Source of the DNA: Thelonectria olida
Lineage: Eukaryota; Ascomycota; Sordariomycetes; Hypocreales; Nectriaceae
Length of the DNA stretch: 64,000 nucleotides
Direction of reading: 5' to 3'
Assembly: GCA_020736575.1 (NCBI GenBank)
Contig: JAGPYM010000026.1
Coordinates: 248,001-312,000, forward strand
Part shown: piece by piece, positions 1 to 12,041 of the stretch
Layout: the number at the start of each line of letters is the position of its first letter
How positions within the stretch are numbered: the stretch's first letter is position 1
Notes under the pieces: generated by a model
The model's input: only the letters and a program-made list of their open reading frames with translations
Told to the model about the DNA's origin: nothing
Database searches by the model: none
Made by a program: the position numbers and the translations under genes

Positions 1-1415
1 GTTCATGCAGACATGAACCTTGGGAAGGCTCTTTTTCCCACGTTTTATCCCATTAATACCACCGTACGCCTCACTATTAGCGGCACATTGCCAAATTCTC
101 CGAGAGAGTTTCGCGGGAACATCGACTGCGCCTCGAAGTGGACTTCCCGCTCGAGACTTCGGGATCAACCAGACCAGCTCCCTCTCGGCTATTCCAAAGA
201 CGCGGCTCCTGCAATTCGACGGACAAACGGCTAAGCTGATGCACTGAAGCACACAAAACGCTCGATACACGTGGTATGATGGTTAGATCGATCGTATTAC
301 CACGTGTGTTGAAGCCACATTCCCAGCCGCAGCCCGACGATGCAACGACTCATGAGAAGTTGATAGCGAGGTAGAAAGAAGACGGTGTAACGAATGAACA
401 GGGAGGAACTGCGGAATGACCTGTTGGGGAAGTAATCCCTCTCCCAAGGCCGCGAAGCTGAGCCCTTGGCATCATTACGTGTCTCGATATTCCAAGACAG
501 TTATTCGCCATCGACAGAGTCGCAATGACAAGACTTTCCACTGCCAAGTGCCAAGGAAGCCAAGGGTGGTTGCCAAGGACATAAGAGAGGAATTTATGAG
601 ACCTTTTCGAATTCCCCATTAAGGTAATCCTAATGCAGCGGGACAACGTGATGTTTGAGCAGGGAATGCTGCAGTAATGGCGTCGGCCCAGGCTTGGCCT
701 CACGAGAGATATGCAATCTGATGGAACGATGTCCTCGCCAAGAGTACTCCACCACCAAGGATCTTCAAACCACGAATTTTTCGCCTGGCCCAAGCATCAA
801 TTGTATAAGCCAAGCGACTATCGAGCCCAACGATTTAGTAGGTTTCCCTTCGGCCGGCTGTCTGCAACTTGCGCACACTGTCATGCCGAAGGCAAGGATG
901 CTACTTCCTCGGTCGAGAGGTTCACACCACAATAAGTGGTCTCTCGGTCAATCCGACCGTTTCCTGGGCAAAGTCTCCTGATTGATTAGCCTTTGGACTT
1001 GGCATTATGCTTCCTCGCCACGCTGGTAACAGCACTCTGGCATTACGGGCCCTGCGGGGGACAAGATCAAAGCGCGCGGGGAGAAACCTGGGGAGAGATA
1101 CGGGGGAGAGATACCTGGGGAAGAGATGATCTTGCCGATCTCAGCGAAGGAGAGGAGCCGAGATAGGAAGATAGGCGACATAGGCACTGAGTATGGGGAA
1201 ATGGGGACCGGTTGTGTATAATGTCACTTGTGCAACTGGTCGTCATCGAGCGCAAATAAATTGACTCGCCCGCCCTCATTATTCCATCTTCTCAGTCTTT
1301 CTTCACTCTCATCCTCAATCCACACAGGGACCAGCTCCAAGTCGTCTGCCTCTTTGGTGCTCTTTTCCATTCAATTTCCTCCCCTTGGCGCTCGCCTTCT
1401 TCCCACACCGGCAAG
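1..1415. other. Upstream intergenic region of the MFS permease
   Basis: I see no recognisable gene here; open frames on both strands match no family I know. It holds an inverted repeat with two CACGTG E-boxes (268-306) and three imperfect copies of GGGGA(A)GAGAT at about 1089-1128. The last 150 bases before the permease ATG are C/T-rich, as in fungal 5' leaders. Confidence 0.5.
268..306. promoter_or_regulatory. Inverted repeat carrying two CACGTG E-boxes
   Basis: CACGTGGTA at 268-276 is repeated in inverted orientation as TACCACGTG at 298-306 with a 21-base spacer. CACGTG is the core site of bHLH factors (Pho4/Cbf1/SREBP type) in fungi. It lies about 1.1 kb upstream of the permease start, so a regulatory link is inference only. 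Confidence 0.4.
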
Positions 1416-3519
1416 ATGGCCCTACCCGACAATGTGCACTCTATCCAGCACGATCCTGTGACTGAGTCTGAAAGCTATGAGAAAAAGGGCTCAGACGCGG
1501 AATCCGTCAGGGTTGAGGGCGTCGAGGAAGCCCGCGAGCTTTCCAGCCTCGAGTATGTCGACCGGGCTACCGAGCGCGCCGTCACTCGCAAGATGGATTG
1601 GCGCATCATTCCAACTATTTCATGGGTGTACCTTATGAACATGACTGACAGAGTGAGTTTGGCCCAACCTTCTATCCGAAGGTGGCCCGAGGCTGTCGTG
1701 CCGTGGTATTATGGGAGCGGCCATGCCTTGCCAGAGCCTTCGAGAGAATTGACTGACCATTCCTGTCTACCTAGGTCAACATCGGCAACGCTAGACTCTT
1801 CAACATGGAAGGAGACCTGGGACTTCATGGTGCACAGTACCAGATAGGTGTCTCGGTCCTCTTCATCACCTACTGTGTAAGTTCCCTCCCCATAACTCCA
1901 TCAGTTTTCAACCATTACGGATTCGAATGAAACAAAAACTAACGATATTGTAGCTTTTCGAGGCTCCTAGCAATCTGATCATCAAGAAAATGCGCCCCGG
2001 TCTTTATCTCTCGGGTCTCACCATTGCCTGGGGCATTGTCGCCACGTTCAGCTCCTTCATGTCCAACTTTGCTTCTCTGCTCGTCTGCCGGCTCATTTTG
2101 GGCCTGTGCGAGTCAGGTTTCTTTCCGGGAGGTAATTACATCTTTCCGACTTTCTTCGTCTGCTTTCCCTGTTTCACTCTTCATCCTCGGCCCCCCAAAG
2201 CCCCCGAGCCCCAACTGATACTAACGAAGCTCAGTTGTATTGTACCTGTCAATGTTCTATACTCGAAAGAGTCTGGCACTGCGGGTTGCCTATTTCTATT
2301 CAACGGCTGCCATTGCAGGTGTCGTCGGCGGCCTGATTGCCTACGGTGTCAGCTTCATGGACGGCTATGCAGGAGTGAGTGAACTTGCCATTCCTGAAAA
2401 GAATTACGGCCTAACCTCTTATTAGTGGAGAGCATGGAGATGGATCATTTTGGTCAATGCTCTTCCTACGCTCGCAACCGGCTTGGTCATCCCCTTCATC
2501 CTACCCAACAGCCCAGGTATGGCCACCCTCCAACCACCAAGACAACGATAATCTGACCAAGACAAGATACGGCTAAGTTTCTCACTGCAGAGGATAAAGA
2601 AAATGTCCGTCGCATCCATGATGCTCAAGTGGGTCGGGCGAGGAACCTTCGTGAGATTGACTGGGACGATGTCAAGGATGGCCTCAAGGACTGGTAAGCC
2701 TCTCCAACAACCTCCCTCTCGGAAGTCTACTTAACACCAATAATTAGGACTACGTACGCGTACTGCCTCAGCTTGTTCCCATGCCTTTGCATGCTCTATT
2801 CATTTGTTGTTTTCCTTCCTACCATTATCAAGCAGTTTGGCAACTGGTAAGTGAACAGAACCTGTCCGTTGGATGCAAATTGCCCATTCTTGGCGGATTT
2901 GGCCTGTGCCCACATCCAACGTATAACCCCATTACAAGACTAACATAGAGTTCAATCAAGGTCTGCGGCAGAGGTCCAAGCACTGACAATCCCCGTCTAC
3001 GCCGTCGGCGCGATTGTGTACCTGGTGTGTGCCCGGTTCAGCGATGTCACCCAACGCCGAGGCTACTTCGTCTTGTTCGGGATTGTCACAGCCATGGTAG
3101 GCTATGCCATGCTCCTATCCAACAAGGGAACTGGTGTCTCCTATGCTGGCTGCTGCTTCGTCTCAGTTGGTATCTTCGTCGCACCAGGCATCTCTTTCGC
3201 CTGGGTCCCTTCCAACAACCCTAGGTACGGCAAACGCTCGGTGAGTGTTGGTTTGCACCTTACCTTTGGAAACAGTGCTGGTGTCGTTTCCCCGTTTCTG
3301 TTCGCGAACCAGTACGCGCCAACCTATAGACCTGGATATGCTGCGAGTATCGGTATGCTGGGTGTCTCATTCCTTCTGAACGTGGCCTTGATTCTCCACT
3401 TCTCCAGAGTAAACAAGCGACGAGACGAAGGCAAGGAGGATCATTTGATCGAGGGCAAGACTGAGATCGAGATTGAGGCGATGGGTGAGAAAAGCCCAAG
3501 GTTCAGATTCAGTATTTGA
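1416..3519 (+). CDS. MFS permease, Dal5/allantoate (anion:cation symporter) type
   Basis: Eight exons: 1416-1652, 1775-1876, 1954-2131, 2235-2374, 2426-2516, 2591-2693, 2748-2846 and 2961-3519; all joins keep frame and give 502 aa. The N-terminus is hydrophilic and acidic, followed by a basic DWRIIP segment before TM1, the conserved FNMEGDLGL region, LFEAPSN after TM2 and the RLILGLCESGFFPG signature of the Dal5 family. The C-terminal half has further membrane segments and a charged tail. Members of the family import allantoate, ureidosuccinate, nicotinate, vitamins or dipeptides with protons across the plasma membrane; the substrate cannot be told from sequence. The usual SNHTKR stretch before TM11 is replaced by NPRYGKRSV. 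No neighbouring gene on the same strand suggests a pathway. Confidence 0.9.
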
Positions 3520-6500
3520 TCTGAAACCGTGTGTCTGCAAAAGACCATTCGGTCTTACCCAAGTCTAAGAGGGCTGCCGTCACGAAGGAGGAGATTGGTG
3601 GAGGACCAGTGAGATGGAGATGCTTATAGGGGTATGAGAATCACTTTTTGTATTGTTCATAGACATAAATTGAAGCTAGCTTTTATGGACACATAAAAGA
3701 AAGAAGACAGGGAACTGTAGCACGTATCGCGCCCGTCTGGTTTTTCTCCGAGCCGTATCGATGTCGTCGTTGCTCAACAGCGCCATCTGCTATCGACTGT
3801 TTTCGCACCTTTTATTTGCCCAAGCTAGATAATTGAGCTCGCATGGGCAGTAAGAGAGGAGACCCAATGGATGGTGCCTGCCATTGGAGCTGTTTGGGGG
3901 CTACTCTTTCCATGGTGACAACTCCGCCCCCAATCGCCGCGTTTAGGTCCCGTTTCTAGCTAACAAAGGTTCAATGTTGTCTTCATCTATCTGCCAATTA
4001 GTTATACGAACCATGCGGCGAGTCTCTGCAGGACGCAGTGCATTTGATGACACAATAAGATAAACAGCTTGTCATGTTAGACTTCGACTGAAGTGGTTGC
4101 CGCCATTATAAGGATTAAGACAACGCGAAGGGCCTCTCGTTCCAGGGCTACGGAGGTTAAACTTCAACTCCAAACCTGACCCATGCGTGAGTTGCTCGCG
4201 AATGATGCCTAGAATCGCCGTTATACTATCCTCTCAATGGTAAACCTCGCTGTACATGAATTGCTTAACTGGGCTTCCTGGCAAATTCCACAAGCCAATG
4301 GCCACATCCGGCGGGAGCACCTCAAGCCGGTTTGAAAGATCCGGAATGGTTATGATCCCTTGGGATGCGTCGCAGCAGTGTTCGGAGCTACTTGAAGTAA
4401 TTGGGAGACTCCGGGCGACCCCTTCTACCTTGACGGGCTTGAGCTTAGTAGTAAGAGTGGCGGGACTAAAGCTCGGCCATTGCCTCTCTTAGGTAGCTAG
4501 AAAGTTGCAGGCTATCTTCTCCCAGCTTTGGCCACCAGTCCAGTAGTAAGCGCTAGCTACGTCGGTAATCGGCTGCTTGGAAAAGTTTCGCTTGATGGTA
4601 TGCACATATTGCGGAGGCCACTGGCGCACAAGATAATTTCAGACGCCTAATGGCTCTTGGACAGTATTATGAAAAGACATGCAATATTTGAGGTATTCTT
4701 GGACATTAGCAACATTGATCTCTATTATATAACGGATAGTAATGCAGAAAATATTACCGAGTCAGCAACTTCTATCAGAGGGTCGCTTGCCTTTATGCAA
4801 GTCAACCTTGCAGCAGATCTCGCAAACTCGCCACGGCCAAGGAGAGCACTGAATAGTCGAGGCCTGGGCTATATTCTTTCAATCAAAGAGCCACTTGTCA
4901 CTCTTGTGTGGCTTCGGCCGGGCTTGGAGAGTAGGATAACCCCGGAGCTTCTTTTTAACGAGGCCGATCTTGTCAGGTTTGGGCGAAGGAACATTAGGCT
5001 TTGCGCTGCGGACCAAGTTGGCATCAAGCGATTTCTTAAGTAAATCGAAAGATAACGGACGATCGCGGCAGGTCATCTTCGAAAAGAATGTCCTTACATG
5101 GCAGCATAAAGCCTCGTTAAATTACCGTTGGATCGAACCACATTCCTATCTTGCCTCGTCCAGCAAGCAGCTCCACCGAGATCGCTCCAGCTCCAACTAT
5201 CGCCCGCCGTCCGACGCCGCCTGCTGCAGGCCCGAAGAAGAAGAGAAGACCTTCTCACTGCAGGCAATCGCCCCTGGTCCGACCGGCTTGGCCGCCCTTG
5301 TTCCTATTGACCGGGCGGGTGGTGGGGAAGCCTAAGGCGTAATGACGGAGAGTAACGTCCAAATTTCATTGTACCCATCAAGAGGTGCAAGGCAATATTC
5401 ACGCAAGGGTACTAGAAAGACAGATCAGTGGAAAACCAGCTTATATATGAGCTCAACATTAAGGGCCTTCAGCATTGTTACAAAGGGATACAGACTCAAG
5501 CCCGTCAAGACGTACGCAAGGACTGTGAATGGAGAGCCGGCACCTGGCTAAGGTTAGTATAGAGCGGAAAGAATTGGTGTCCGGGCAGTGATATTGAGGA
5601 AATGTAACACTTTGCCAGCCCAATCCCCAACTCTTCTTCTTCAATGGCTGACCTCGACTATGAGGCTGAACAGACCAGGAGAGTGTAAAGTGTGACGTCA
5701 TCACTCAGAAGACAAGATAGAAGGTTTCCGATTCTCTTCGACTGTTGCCAGAGCATCCCTTTCGTGGCATCCGCGTTGTTGTGCCCTCAGCAATCACTCC
5801 TCTCGTCGCCAAGAGCACTTATCACGTTACAATTTGCTGGACACGCTACTGAAATGTGTACTGTGTCATTCATTTTTACCAAGATGTCTGCGAGCTCCCT
5901 TGCTCCATGTTAGTGAGGATACGGCTCCTGGGAACCTCAAGTTTGATCTGGGCGAGGCCGATGGTGTTGCCGCTTTGGGGGCGATGAGACTGCTGGTAGG
6001 GACGACGCTAGTGGACATCCATGGTTTGTCACCGCAGCGCCCGAGGTGTCAAGGGCAGACAGTAACCTCACAAACAGAATGAAAGGGACAAGAAGGGTTG
6101 CGGGGCGGAGGATGAACGGCAGCGTCAACACGTTGACTGTCATACAAAGGGTGAGTTGGCGTCTCGTGAGAGACGTTCGTCTTTTGCACAAAAGTGACTG
6201 CAGCGTCTCCCTTGGTTCGCTTCGTGGTCATGTTGTCGACAATGCAACAGGTATGTATACTTAAATCTCAAGGCGGCAATGCACTGAACAAGAGCTTTCA
6301 ATGTGGTTGCGTTCCATAGATTGGAGGTCGTACAGTATGTGCCACCACAATCACTTCTCACGTAGCCTTATGTGGCCAAAAGTGCGATCCTTCTTTCACC
6401 GGGCCTCCTGGTAGGGCTTGGTTACTAAGATCGGTATTTGGTTCGCTGTGCGGCCATGAAACCAATCTTCTTTTGCGAACGCCTGGGCTCAAATACCAAG

Positions 6501-8421
6501 TACGCCACCTTTATTTAGATTAAGCAGCAAATTGACTCTCGCCGCAATACTGTTGGCCTGACACGTAGGCGCAAAAAGAAGTGTTCTTGTACTTGACCAT
6601 CACACATGTCATGTTTAATGGGGCTCGAGGTCACACTCAGCCTTTGGTTGGATTCACAGAGTTAAGTTAATATCCCTGTCTTACACCTAAGCCTCTTACA
6701 TCCGGGATCTTGAGATTTCATGGATCTGTACAGGATCCCCGAAGACTGAAAATCTTCGGAAAGGTGTGTGCTGACTTGTGCAGCAGATCGAAGGTTAACG
6801 AATAGACTTAACGACGTAAGCCTCGCATTGTTCCCTCGAGGAAAGGACTCCTTTATGACCTCTGCCGACCTCTCCTCCGATGACCTCTGCCCTCGAGGCT
6901 GCTTTTCTAGGCCAGGTAGATGACCCAACCTCTCTTCTAGTAGCTGACCTAAGTCCTAAGGACCTGCTGGAACCGTCTCTGGCCTCTGAGCATTTGACTT
7001 ATTTGTTGATCGGTCCTAAGTGAGATTGGTCCCTGTTAGAAGGGATGGAACTAGGGCTCCTGGGGCTTGGGGGCTCTGTTGGAATTGATGGGTTTGGCCT
7101 CTTAAAGGGACTATGGGCGGCCTTCTATATGTTGGACTTGTGGTATGGGCCCCAGTTCTCGTTAACTGTGGCGGGATCCGCTGCAAGATTGGCTTGGATG
7201 ATGGTAGGCGACCCCCCAGTTTGTGGAAACCGCCACCAGGAAACGAGTTCCTCGTCACCATCCGCAAGACATCTTGCTAAGTATCGAGACCTCCCTGCCA
7301 GCTACGTCGCTACTAGCCACATCCCTAACGGCCCTAACAGCTACGTCCCTCCTTCTATCCGCAAGCATCCTCACTCGAACCAAGCTAGAGCATCCGAAAC
7401 CCTCCTCTCTTTCGAAACGACTCGAGACGAGTTAGAATATCCTCGAAAGTTTCCTCACCTCCATCCAAATCAAGACAACGAAAGAGTCCCCAAGTTCCAC
7501 GAGTTTTAGCGCCCGTCCCAGATATGCGAAAAAGTTCGTGTCAGAAATAACCACATGGGCACGCGAGGCTCATCCAACATCTCAGTCTTCGTGGGATCTT
7601 TTCTCTCCACCCGTCTTTACCCATGCCCAAAAAAGCGAGAATAGCTCGTTCATCAACTTCCAAGCCAGCCGTTCACTTCTCATTGACGGTTGCGATTTCG
7701 GTCGGGGCAGTGTTTGGCACTCAAGTGCGACGCAGCTAATAAGAAGGCTAAACATTAAACACAAACAGCATGTCCAGGTATCCAGATTACCAACGCATCT
7801 ATCGCAGCAAGCGCGATCAATTCGCGCCACCGCGTGTGTTTAAGTTTAGGTTGTTTGTATATGAATTATCCCAGCACAGTCTGGTGAACTGACAAGCAGC
7901 ATTTTGACTTGAGCGGTTTGAGTGGAGTTGCCCTTTTGTGTGCTCACGAGAAGTCAAACTTCATCATTCATTATTCTTTATATCCGATGTGAAAACAATT
8001 GAAGTGAAGAATCGTACTGCGCACTCGACACCTCCACGCGTTGGGCGCCGTGGAGTAAATACGTGTATGACCAAACTCTCACATGGTCTCATTCGCGAAC
8101 AACAAATTGGTATCATGAGGGGTTTGAATGCAATGCAGACTTCCATCTGGACAGAGTATCTAGAGTAGCCCAATGAGGAAAGACATCAATGCTTATGGCC
8201 TGAGGCATATATGTCAGTCTAGCATACGGTTTTCTGACATAGAACGCTCCTTGCCGAATGCACTCACCAATATCATATGGCTCACATCTTTCTTGATCGC
8301 CTTGGCGTATAGTGACATGTATACCTAGCTATTGCACCGGTGGAAAAGTGCAGCCGTCAAGCTATGATTTAATGGTCAGCTACGACCAGAGTTAGCAAAA
8401 ATGCTACTAGTATTTATACTA
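3520..8421. other. Gene-poor intergenic stretch of about 4.9 kb
   Basis: I could not support any intact gene. Open frames at 4657-5043 (+), 5342-5551 (+), 6662-6928 (-) and 7045-7509 (+) resemble no family I know. Short local duplications occur, such as repeated GACCTCTGCC at about 6856-6895 and repeated AGCTACGTC motifs at about 7300-7350. This may be degenerate sequence, but no transposon ends or coding domains were seen. Confidence 0.45.
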
Positions 8422-8521
8422 ACTAATACTAATACTAATACTGACTTCTTTTAATATTAATTAATATTAGTATTTTTTTTAAACAAATAGTACTAGTATT
8501 AATATTAGTATTAGTATTAGT
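8422..8521. repeat. AT-rich inverted repeat (19-bp arms)
   Basis: The arm ACTAATACTAATACTAATA (8422-8440) is matched in inverted orientation by TATTAGTATTAGTATTAGT (8503-8521). Each arm is itself built from an ACTAAT-type short tandem repeat, and between them lies another near-palindrome (TTAATATTAATTAATATTAA). The structure could extrude a long hairpin. The right arm ends about 10 bases before the hydrolase remnant begins. Confidence 0.8.
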
Positions 8522-8531
8522 ATCTATTATA

Positions 8532-8762
8532 GCCTACGACTCATTCAACTTTCCGCGCCTGATTGCGCCGCGGCCTTTGCTCATGATTGCTGGCTCCGAG
8601 GCGCAGATGCATCATTATAGCAAGGCTGCTGTTGAGGCTGCGAGAGAACCGAAGGAGTTGTTTACGGTGGAGGAGAAGAATCACTTTGACATGAATGATG
8701 ATTCGTCTGAGTCGGGACCGAAGCTAGTTGAGTTCTTTGGTGGAGTGCTTGTGCAGGAGTAG
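8532..8762 (+). pseudogene. 5'-truncated alpha/beta-hydrolase C-terminal remnant
   Basis: This reading frame encodes about 76 aa up to a TAG at 8760-8762. It reads as the C-terminal end of a fungal dienelactone-hydrolase-like alpha/beta hydrolase: a PRLIAPRPLLMIAGSEA strand (where the acid residue normally follows), an AREPKELF segment, and KNHFDMND with the expected catalytic His. The nucleophile elbow and everything before it are missing; the frame runs back straight into the AT-rich inverted repeat with no start or splice site. It is therefore a fragment left by deletion or rearrangement rather than a functional gene. A short in-frame ATG exists (8583) but would give only an isolated C-terminal piece. 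Confidence 0.7.
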
Positions 8763-8860
8763 GACCAAAGGTTGTGGATTTCAAGACAACATGCACCATT
8801 ATTCATGTAACCCCAGGTTCTCAGGACTCCACTCGTGACACTCTAAAAGACCAGTGACAG

Positions 8861-10204
8861 TTAGAGCTTGCTCGAAATCTCCCCCTTCCACCCCTCAACC
8901 CGAGCGTCTGTCAACAACATGGATCGTGGGTACACCGACGGAACCTCCTCCCCAAGCAACAGCAAGCCCAACAACTGAGCAGACCTGAACGCTCGAACCA
9001 TACCAATGCCCGAGTACGCACCACAGATCCATTGGTGTCGACGCCCGGCAAATGGAAGCCGCCCAACAAATGGGTTTCCATCCCACGTAAACGCCACAGC
9101 ACCGCTCCATGCGTGAGTAGTCTCAATGTCCTGCGTGCCAAAGTCATAAACCAATGGAGTGACTCCGCGCAGGTGAGAGTGGGCCAAGAAATCAACCTCG
9201 CTGTCGTCCGCCGTCGCCCTGCGCCCCGTGTTGGCTCTGCCCACGATGTACGCTCCGTCCGGTCTTTGGATCATGTACTCGTAGTCGTGTTCGCCGTATC
9301 GAATCCACCAAGAGTTGTCCAGACGCTTCTCCGTGGGCTTGGGCATGCGACGCTGCACGTTGGCGCGCACGGGAGAGACGAATGGACGCAGCTCGGGGAC
9401 CAGACGGCCGATCCAGCTGTTTGTAGCGTGGACGACGTGTTTTGCCCGGATCTCGCCTCGGTCCGTCTTGACAGTCGCAAAGTCGGCCTCTTCATCAAAG
9501 ACGGCCGTGACTAGAGTGTTTGTCTGGATGAAGAGCCCGTTGTCGCGAACCATCTTCTCAAACAGGCCAGTGACCATCTTGTACGGCCACATGGATGCGG
9601 CTGGCATGCCGATTGCTCCAACACAAGCGTCGGGACAGTTGCGTGCTTTGAGGTCCTCCTTCACAGTGTAGATCTTGTAGAGCGCACCGAGACTAGGGGC
9701 GTGTCGTTGCATATCCTCGACAGCGTTGACAGCGTTGCGAAAGACCTTTTCGTCATGGTAGACATCCAAGCCCTCCAAGAGATTGAGGTCACATTCGAGC
9801 TTGTTTGTCTTGATGCATGATACCATTTCCTCCAGATGGCTATGCTCATACTCCATGATGCGCACCGCCTCCTGGACGCCAAACTGCTCCTTGCGTTCAA
9901 ACCACGAGCCTGGGCTCATGGCCTTGAGATGGCCGCCATTGCGTCCCGTGGCGCCGCTGCACAAGTCGCGGGCCTCGACGATGACAATCTTTTGATCGGC
10001 ACGTTTCGAGTAGAGGGTGTTGGCGAGACTGGCGGCCGTCATGCCCGAGCCGATGATGACAATATCTGCAGACTCGGTCCATGGCGACCTGAGCTTGCTG
10101 ATCTTGGAGGGCTCAGTGAGCCAGAAGGGCTTGGTCGAGTTCTTGACGGGGAAGCCGGGGTCAATAACGCCCTTTTCGTAGATGCCATCTGGGGAGTTTG
10201 ACAT
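8861..10204 (-). CDS. FAD-dependent oxidoreductase (DAO family)
   Basis: Intronless, 447 aa, with ATG at 10204. An N-terminal dinucleotide-binding fold starts near residue 47 (IVIIGSGMTAASLA) followed by VEARDLCSGATGRNGGH, the classic FAD-binding pattern of the D-amino-acid oxidase/glycine oxidase/PuuB superfamily. A C-terminal substrate-domain return (WSGAVAFTWDGNPFVG, then GAYSGIGMVRAF) completes the FAD site. Such enzymes oxidise amines or amino acids with oxygen as acceptor; the substrate cannot be assigned. The next gene upstream, transcribed in the same direction, is a TauD-type dioxygenase, which suggests but does not prove a joint catabolic role. There is no obvious targeting signal at the N-terminus. 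Confidence 0.88.
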   Translation of the reverse strand: MSNSPDGIYEKGVIDPGFPVKNSTKPFWLTEPSKISKLRSPWTESADIVIIGSGMTAASLANTLYSKRADQKIVIVEARDLCSGATGRNGGHLKAMSPGSWFERKEQFGVQEAVRIMEYEHSHLEEMVSCIKTNKLECDLNLLEGLDVYHDEKVFRNAVNAVEDMQRHAPSLGALYKIYTVKEDLKARNCPDACVGAIGMPAASMWPYKMVTGLFEKMVRDNGLFIQTNTLVTAVFDEEADFATVKTDRGEIRAKHVVHATNSWIGRLVPELRPFVSPVRANVQRRMPKPTEKRLDNSWWIRYGEHDYEYMIQRPDGAYIVGRANTGRRATADDSEVDFLAHSHLRGVTPLVYDFGTQDIETTHAWSGAVAFTWDGNPFVGRLPFAGRRHQWICGAYSGIGMVRAFRSAQLLGLLLLGEEVPSVYPRSMLLTDARVEGWKGEISSKL

Positions 10205-10820
10205 GTTGAGATTAAGTGGAACGTAAAGACCTTGAGAATGCAGGTGCTTATTCGAAGTCTTGAGGACAAACCCTCGCAGTCGTCGTCCGTCCTATTTATC
10301 TCCTCCGCCTCGGGCAGATCTCTCATCTTTACTTCCCAAATAGGCAATTTTTCTTGAGGCGGAGCGATTTGTTAGTGTGGACACGGAACAGAGGGGCCGG
10401 GCATGTCTTGATAGCATCGGTCTTAGTCGAACGGTCACAGTCCGGTTGTTTGACTTGTTGTAATCAAATAGTCTGTGGAGCTGTGTGATGTGAACCAATC
10501 GAGGCAAATGGCTTGAATCTGGCCATCACGAGGGCAGATTCCCCCGACAGATGGATCGGAACCGGCTCCGACCGGGCGTCTAACCGTTGACACGCTTTTT
10601 AACAAAGACTTCGGCTCATTGTAATTGAAAACTGCATTCTCAATTACCGGTCCGGTTATCTGGATTGCTCTTTTTTTCAAGGCCACTTCAATTCTTTACG
10701 TGCAGGGACCAAGGATTCTTCATGTTGAAACCGCTCAAGTTAAAACATGCTTTATCATATGGAAATCATCAATTGTGCTCGCTACATGACATGCACTAAC
10801 GACTCTTTCCCAACGCTCTT
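10205..10820. other. Intergenic region between the dioxygenase and the FAD oxidoreductase
   Basis: This 616-base spacer contains the promoter of the downstream minus-strand FAD oxidoreductase and the 3' end of the dioxygenase. No gene or notable repeat was seen. Confidence 0.5.
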
Positions 10821-12041
10821 CTAGTTCGATGTAGACCTCAGATAGTCGGCCTTTCCGACGGAATTGGGGTCCAAGTATGGGTGCTCGCCAATGCCCACGA
10901 CACGGTTACCGAAGCGATCACCTAGACCATCGTAGTCAAACGTCGCCGAGTGAAACACGCTTCGGTTGTCCCAGATAGCTATTCGATGATTAGCATTGGT
11001 CCAAAACAAGGACTGTTTGCAACTTACCGAGGTCGTTGGGGTTCTGCCACTTGAGCCGAACCTGGATCGAGTGGTCGTGGGCAACGAGGTCGTAGAACCA
11101 CGAAAGCAGGTTCTTGCTCTCCTCCGCAGTCACGTCGTTGATGTGACCTACATGGGCGCCGATCGGGAATACTGATTTCCACCCCGTGACGGGGTTGGTA
11201 CGCACGACGGGATGCACCGCCTTGAGCACTTTGCCGATGTTGTCGGGAGCGCCGCGAGGCTTGTCGTAGAGCTCGAAGCCCTGCTTCTCTGCGATCTGGC
11301 CAAAGTGGGGTTGGAAAAAGGTGGCTGTAAGGCTCTCTAGGAACTTTTGGTAGGCAGGGCTGAGACGGTCGTAGACGTCGTAACCAGAAGCCCAGAGGGT
11401 ATCGCCACCGCTGCTTGGAAGCTCGGTTAGGCGAAGGGATGTGTAATCCGCAGGAGTCGGCTCGAAGGATATGTCCGCGTGCCATAATTCGTCTCTGTCG
11501 CTGCGCTTTGTCACAACAACACCGTCGTCGTTAGTCTTGCGATAGAACTTGTCGTATTGCTTGGAGCTGATAGTGCTGACCTCGAGGTCATCGCCACCAT
11601 GCTCTCGTTCCGAGTTCAAGAGCGGATGGATGTGGAGGGAAGAAGTAGAAGGTCGGCCGCTCAGCTCGCCGAGCTTCAGGATGAGTTTCTTCTGGAGTTC
11701 ATTGGTGAGGCCGTCCTGGGCTCTAAAGAAGACAACCCCTCTTTGGGAAACTAGGGCAGTTAGATAGATCTCGATCAGTGCCGATCACGGGCGGGCACGG
11801 ATGTGGACTAACTCGTGATGGCCAGGTCGCGGATCAAGTCATCGGCATTGGGAGCGTTGAGCCAGTCGGCCAGGTTAGCCTTGGGGAACTCGGTTCCAAT
11901 TGCTGGGGTGACATCGAAAGACTCGTATTCGTTTAGTGAGCCGGAGAGCTTGAGAGGCTCGTTGATCAGGGTCTTGGCCTGTCCTTTTGCGTGGATGGGA
12001 ACCTCGGTTTCGGCCGCGGTTGCGATTGCTGAGGGAGCCAT
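10821..12041 (-). CDS. TauD/TfdA-type Fe(II)/2-oxoglutarate dioxygenase
   Basis: Three exons, 11813-12041, 11028-11750 and 10821-10978, join in frame to give 369 aa. The iron-binding facial triad is visible: His and Asp in ELWHADISFEPTPADYT, and the distal His in NRSVFHSATFDYDG just after the second intron; a downstream Arg (RFGNRV) would bind 2-oxoglutarate. The fold matches fungal taurine/alpha-ketoglutarate dioxygenases that release sulfite from sulfonates, although several fungal members use other substrates. It lies 0.6 kb upstream of the DAO-type oxidoreductase in the same orientation. Exon 1 ends after ...AIT and the join gives ISQRGVVFFR, the conserved start of the catalytic core. I found no sulfur-regulator consensus immediately upstream. 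Confidence 0.88.

Noticed and set aside
350..793. 147-codon minus-strand open frame upstream of the MFS permease
   Set aside because: It contains no recognisable motif and the plus strand is open as well; likely chance.
1089..1128. Three GGGGA(A)GAGAT units as a stress-response element cluster
   Set aside because: The units do not match the CCCCT/AGGGG stress element exactly and may just be a purine-rich local repeat.
7045..7509. 154-codon plus-strand open frame
   Set aside because: Its two halves have different composition and no domain; short repeats in the DNA keep several frames open.
9032..9514. 160-codon open frame antisense to the FAD oxidoreductase
   Set aside because: Shadow of a well-supported gene on the other strand.
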